From assembly GCF_023227765.1 (NCBI RefSeq), contig NZ_JALKBZ010000008.1, positions 20,887-84,886 on the forward strand: a stretch of DNA of 64,000 nt. The letters are read 5' to 3'. Made by a program: the position numbers and the translations under genes. The notes below the pieces were generated by a model, which saw nothing but the letters and a program-made list of their open reading frames with translations, was not told the origin of the DNA and ran no database searches. The first letter of the stretch is position 1. Each line of letters opens with the position of its first letter. Positions 61,793 to 64,000 of this stretch are shown piece after piece. The stretch is from Fuchsiella alkaliacetigena (lineage in GTDB: Bacteria; Bacillota; Halanaerobiia; Halobacteroidales; Acetohalobiaceae).

Positions 61793-63493
61793 ATGCGGAA
61801 GATACCTTATGGGATTAGTGATTTTAAAAGTTTAAGAGAAGAAGACTATATTTATGTTGATAAGACAGAATATATCGAAATACTAGAAAACTATGATGAA
61901 AGATATCTCCTCTTTCTAAGGCCTAGAAGATTTGGAAAAAGCTTATTTGTATCCTTACTTGCTACTTATTACGATATAAATAACAAAGATGAATTCAATA
62001 AATACTTTAAAGACTTATATATAGCAGATAATAAAACAGATTTAGCAAATAGCTACTACATCTTAGAGTTTAATTTTTCTGGCATAGATACCTCAGACAA
62101 AGAAAGCTCCCTACAAGGATTTAGAAAAAAAGTATTAACTTCCTTAAAAAGCTTTGCCAATAATTATAATTTAGATTTAGACTATGATAAAACAGGGCTG
62201 CCTGCTGAAATATTTAACTCTTTTTTAACCGAAATTAAATATAAAATAGACGGCAAGATATATCTATTAATTGATGAATATGATCATTTTGCTAATGAAT
62301 TATTAAGCTTTCAAGTTAATCTATTTGAGGAAACTGTAAGCAAAACTGGCTTTGTAAGAAAGTGGTATGAAATTTTAAAAGAAGGAACTCAGATTGGAGT
62401 AGTTGATAGAATTTTTATTACAGGGGTTAGTCCAGTTACTTTAGATAGTCTAACTAGTGGTTTTAACATCGGCTCAAATATAAGCAGAGATAGAGCCTTA
62501 AATGAAATGATGGGTTTTAGAGAAAAAGAAGTACTATCTTTATTAGAGCAAACCTTAGAAGATAAAGTGGATAAGCAAGAATTAATGATTAAGCTAAAAG
62601 ATTACTACAACGGCTATTTATTTAATGAAAAGGTAACAGAGAAAGTTTTTAATAGCGATATGATCTTATATTATTTAGCAGAATATAAAAAGAATAAAGA
62701 AGAACCAAGTGATTTAGTAGATATTAATATAGCTAGTGATTATACTAAGATGGGAAAATTATTTAGCCTAAAAAACAAGGAGAGGAATTACCAAATCCTT
62801 GAAGAGATTTTAAACGGTCAGACTCAAAAAACAACTATCACCCGCCAGTTTAGCTTGGCTAAGGAATTTAGTAAGGAAGATTTTTTATCTCTTTTATATT
62901 ACTTAGGATTTTTGACTATAGATAGCTTTGTATTAAATATGGTTAATTTAAAAGTACCTAACTATGTAATTAAAGAGCTTTACTTTGATTTTTTTGCTAA
63001 GATTATTGAAAAAGAAGGAGATTATCAATTAGAAACTATAGAAATTAAAGAAAGTGTTATAGATATAGCCTTGGAAGGAAAAGTTGATAAGTTTATTAAG
63101 GTTATAGAAAAGACTTTGAAGAAATTATCAGCTAGAGACTTTATTAAATTTGAGGAAAAGTATGTTAAATTGCTTATGTTAAGCTATCTAATGCTTAGCA
63201 AGATGTATTATGTTAAAAGTGAGTACGAAGTGGAAGCAGGATATATAGATATTGCCTTTTTTGAACGAAGCGGCTTAGATGTTGATTATGAAGGGCTAAT
63301 TGAGCTTAAATATATTAAAAAAAGTGATTACCAAAAATCGGGTGCTAAGCTGGTTGAAAAGAATTTAGAAGAGGCTAAAAAGCAGTTATTAAAATACAAA
63401 AAAGCTGATGAACTTAAAAGTAAAGATAACTTAAAAAAATGGGCAATAATTTTCGCAGGAGATCAATGTGTTAAGTGTGTGAATATTGAATAG
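61793..63493 (+). CDS. AAA-ATPase-like protein with PD-(D/E)XK nuclease-like C-terminus
   Basis: The 566-residue protein starts RKIPYGISDFKSLREEDYIYVDKTEYI and has the P-loop RPRRFGKSLF near residue 45 and the Walker B IYLLIDEYD near 160, the PF09820 pattern. The C-terminal 120 residues hold GYIDIAFFER and the E-x-K of LIELKYIKK, matching the PD-(D/E)XK (PF08011) domain. The family is expanded in anaerobes; its role is unresolved and has been discussed in a mobile-element or defence setting. ATG 61793 follows AAAGGGGG; an in-frame ATG at 61766 overlaps a TATAAT box (61762-61767). Confidence 0.88.
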   Translation: MRKIPYGISDFKSLREEDYIYVDKTEYIEILENYDERYLLFLRPRRFGKSLFVSLLATYYDINNKDEFNKYFKDLYIADNKTDLANSYYILEFNFSGIDTSDKESSLQGFRKKVLTSLKSFANNYNLDLDYDKTGLPAEIFNSFLTEIKYKIDGKIYLLIDEYDHFANELLSFQVNLFEETVSKTGFVRKWYEILKEGTQIGVVDRIFITGVSPVTLDSLTSGFNIGSNISRDRALNEMMGFREKEVLSLLEQTLEDKVDKQELMIKLKDYYNGYLFNEKVTEKVFNSDMILYYLAEYKKNKEEPSDLVDINIASDYTKMGKLFSLKNKERNYQILEEILNGQTQKTTITRQFSLAKEFSKEDFLSLLYYLGFLTIDSFVLNMVNLKVPNYVIKELYFDFFAKIIEKEGDYQLETIEIKESVIDIALEGKVDKFIKVIEKTLKKLSARDFIKFEEKYVKLLMLSYLMLSKMYYVKSEYEVEAGYIDIAFFERSGLDVDYEGLIELKYIKKSDYQKSGAKLVEKNLEEAKKQLLKYKKADELKSKDNLKKWAIIFAGDQCVKCVNIE

Positions 63494-64000
63494 GTCAACT
63501 ACTATCGAGGTTGACCGAGGATGGAGAGTATAGACTCCATTAGTAGTTAGAGCTCCGGCAGCCCAAGGTAAAAAAGATGCACTCAAAAATGAGTATATTT
63601 ACAGTATCAAGCAATCTCAATTATTCACTGGTTTAACAAGTAGTAAAATGTTATATTCAAACTATTCAAAACCAACACTTGTTTTTATAAAGAACAGGGG
63701 GATTAAAGGAAAAAATAAACATATATAATTATAAAAATAGGCTAGCTTAAGTTAGAAAATCATCAAACTGACTGCATTAAAAGAGCTAAACTGACTACAT
63801 TAAAAAGTCAATAGAGTTTAATTCTCCCTCTTTCCATATACCATCTAGGAAGAGGGAGTTTTTCATTTCTTAAAACTCACCGCATTATCTTAGTAATGCA
63901 GTCAGTAGAGAGAAATAGCAAAAAACCCGAGTTCGACACTTACTAGGTAAACAGACCCCACGCAAACACTTATTATAGCAGTGTTTACGAAGGATTAGAG
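63494..64000. other. Repeat-rich non-coding end of window
   Basis: No gene is visible. Structures in order: GGTCAAC/GTTGACC (63493-63516); ATGGAG/CTCCAT (63521-63540); two direct repeats AAACTGACTGCATTAAAA (63765-63782) and AAACTGACTACATTAAAA (63788-63805); an inverted relative TAATGCAGTCAGT (63894-63906); and AAACACT/AGTGTTT near 63964-63988. It may be the edge of a mobile element or a non-coding RNA region. Confidence 0.45.
63824..63863 (+). terminator. Terminator-like hairpin in the right-end region
   Basis: CTCCCTCTTTCC and GGAAGAGGGAG pair around a 12-base loop, followed by TTTTTC. No gene was found just upstream that it would serve, which hints at an unannotated transcript. Confidence 0.75.

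Overview
The window looks like chromosomal DNA of a low-GC, endospore-forming, motile, anaerobic Firmicute that nevertheless has an outer membrane. Sporulation-side genes (a Spo0E-like phosphatase, sigma-H, a SpoIID-domain protein, three YheC/YheD-type ATP-grasp proteins) lie beside a LolA-like periplasmic carrier and two predicted outer-membrane beta-barrels. Several surface proteins are very acidic, above all a second FliD. This combination points to Halanaerobiales (Halobacteroides, Orenia or Acetohalobium type). That is an inference from gene content and composition, since no rRNA gene is present. I see no rRNA, tRNA or CRISPR array.

Layout. 1-3.8 kb: end of tsaE, then tsaB, rimI and tsaD (tRNA t6A synthesis), followed by a radical-SAM/PDZ/DUF512-like protein. 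4.0-5.8 kb (minus strand): UPF0210 (DUF711) and UPF0237 (ACT) proteins. 6.0-11.2 kb: lytic transglycosylase, glutaredoxin-like protein, a sensory [FeFe]-hydrogenase/sigma-54 activator, and a formate/nitrite-family channel behind a consensus -24/-12 promoter; then a cupin-like gene on the minus strand. 11.3-17.3 kb: a TetR gene with a long palindromic operator, heading an ABC transporter/LolA-like/outer-membrane-barrel operon. 17.4-19.7 kb: sulfur amino acid genes. 20-23.4 kb: glmM, a glmS ribozyme and glmS. 23.5-29.3 kb: a symporter with a small accessory protein, an XRE regulator, Spo0E-like, a NifS-like enzyme with an Fe-S partner, and galU. 29.3-41 kb: TPR-SpoIID protein, GH15 enzyme, PHP-HhH fusion, second symporter, HD-GYP protein, small envelope proteins, DUF362 ferredoxin and sigH. 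41.5-44.3 kb: comFA and comFC. 44.3-61.6 kb: a flagellar late-gene cluster (yvyF, flgM, flgN, flgK, flgL, DUF6470, fliW, csrA, hag, fliD, fliS, a chaperone-like gene, flaG, fliD2). It is interrupted between hag and fliD by an AT-rich block holding an unknown gene, three tandem ATP-grasp paralogs, a gene fragment and an Asp/Glu racemase-family gene. 61.8-63.5 kb: an AAA-ATPase/PD-(D/E)XK protein, followed by repeat-rich non-coding DNA.

Most striking points: (i) the ATP-grasp x3 plus amino-acid racemase block inside the flagellar cluster, a candidate uncharacterised peptide-ligation or protein-modification pathway; (ii) the hydrogenase-type sensor fused to a sigma-54 activator next to a sigma-54 promoter; (iii) a flagellin leader with two CsrA-type sites, downstream of fliW-csrA; (iv) a ribosome binding site separated from its start codon by a hairpin at the HD-GYP gene; (v) a family of nested palindromic intergenic repeats. 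Start codons were chosen from ribosome binding sites and family N-termini. All family calls come from reading motifs by eye; no database search was run.
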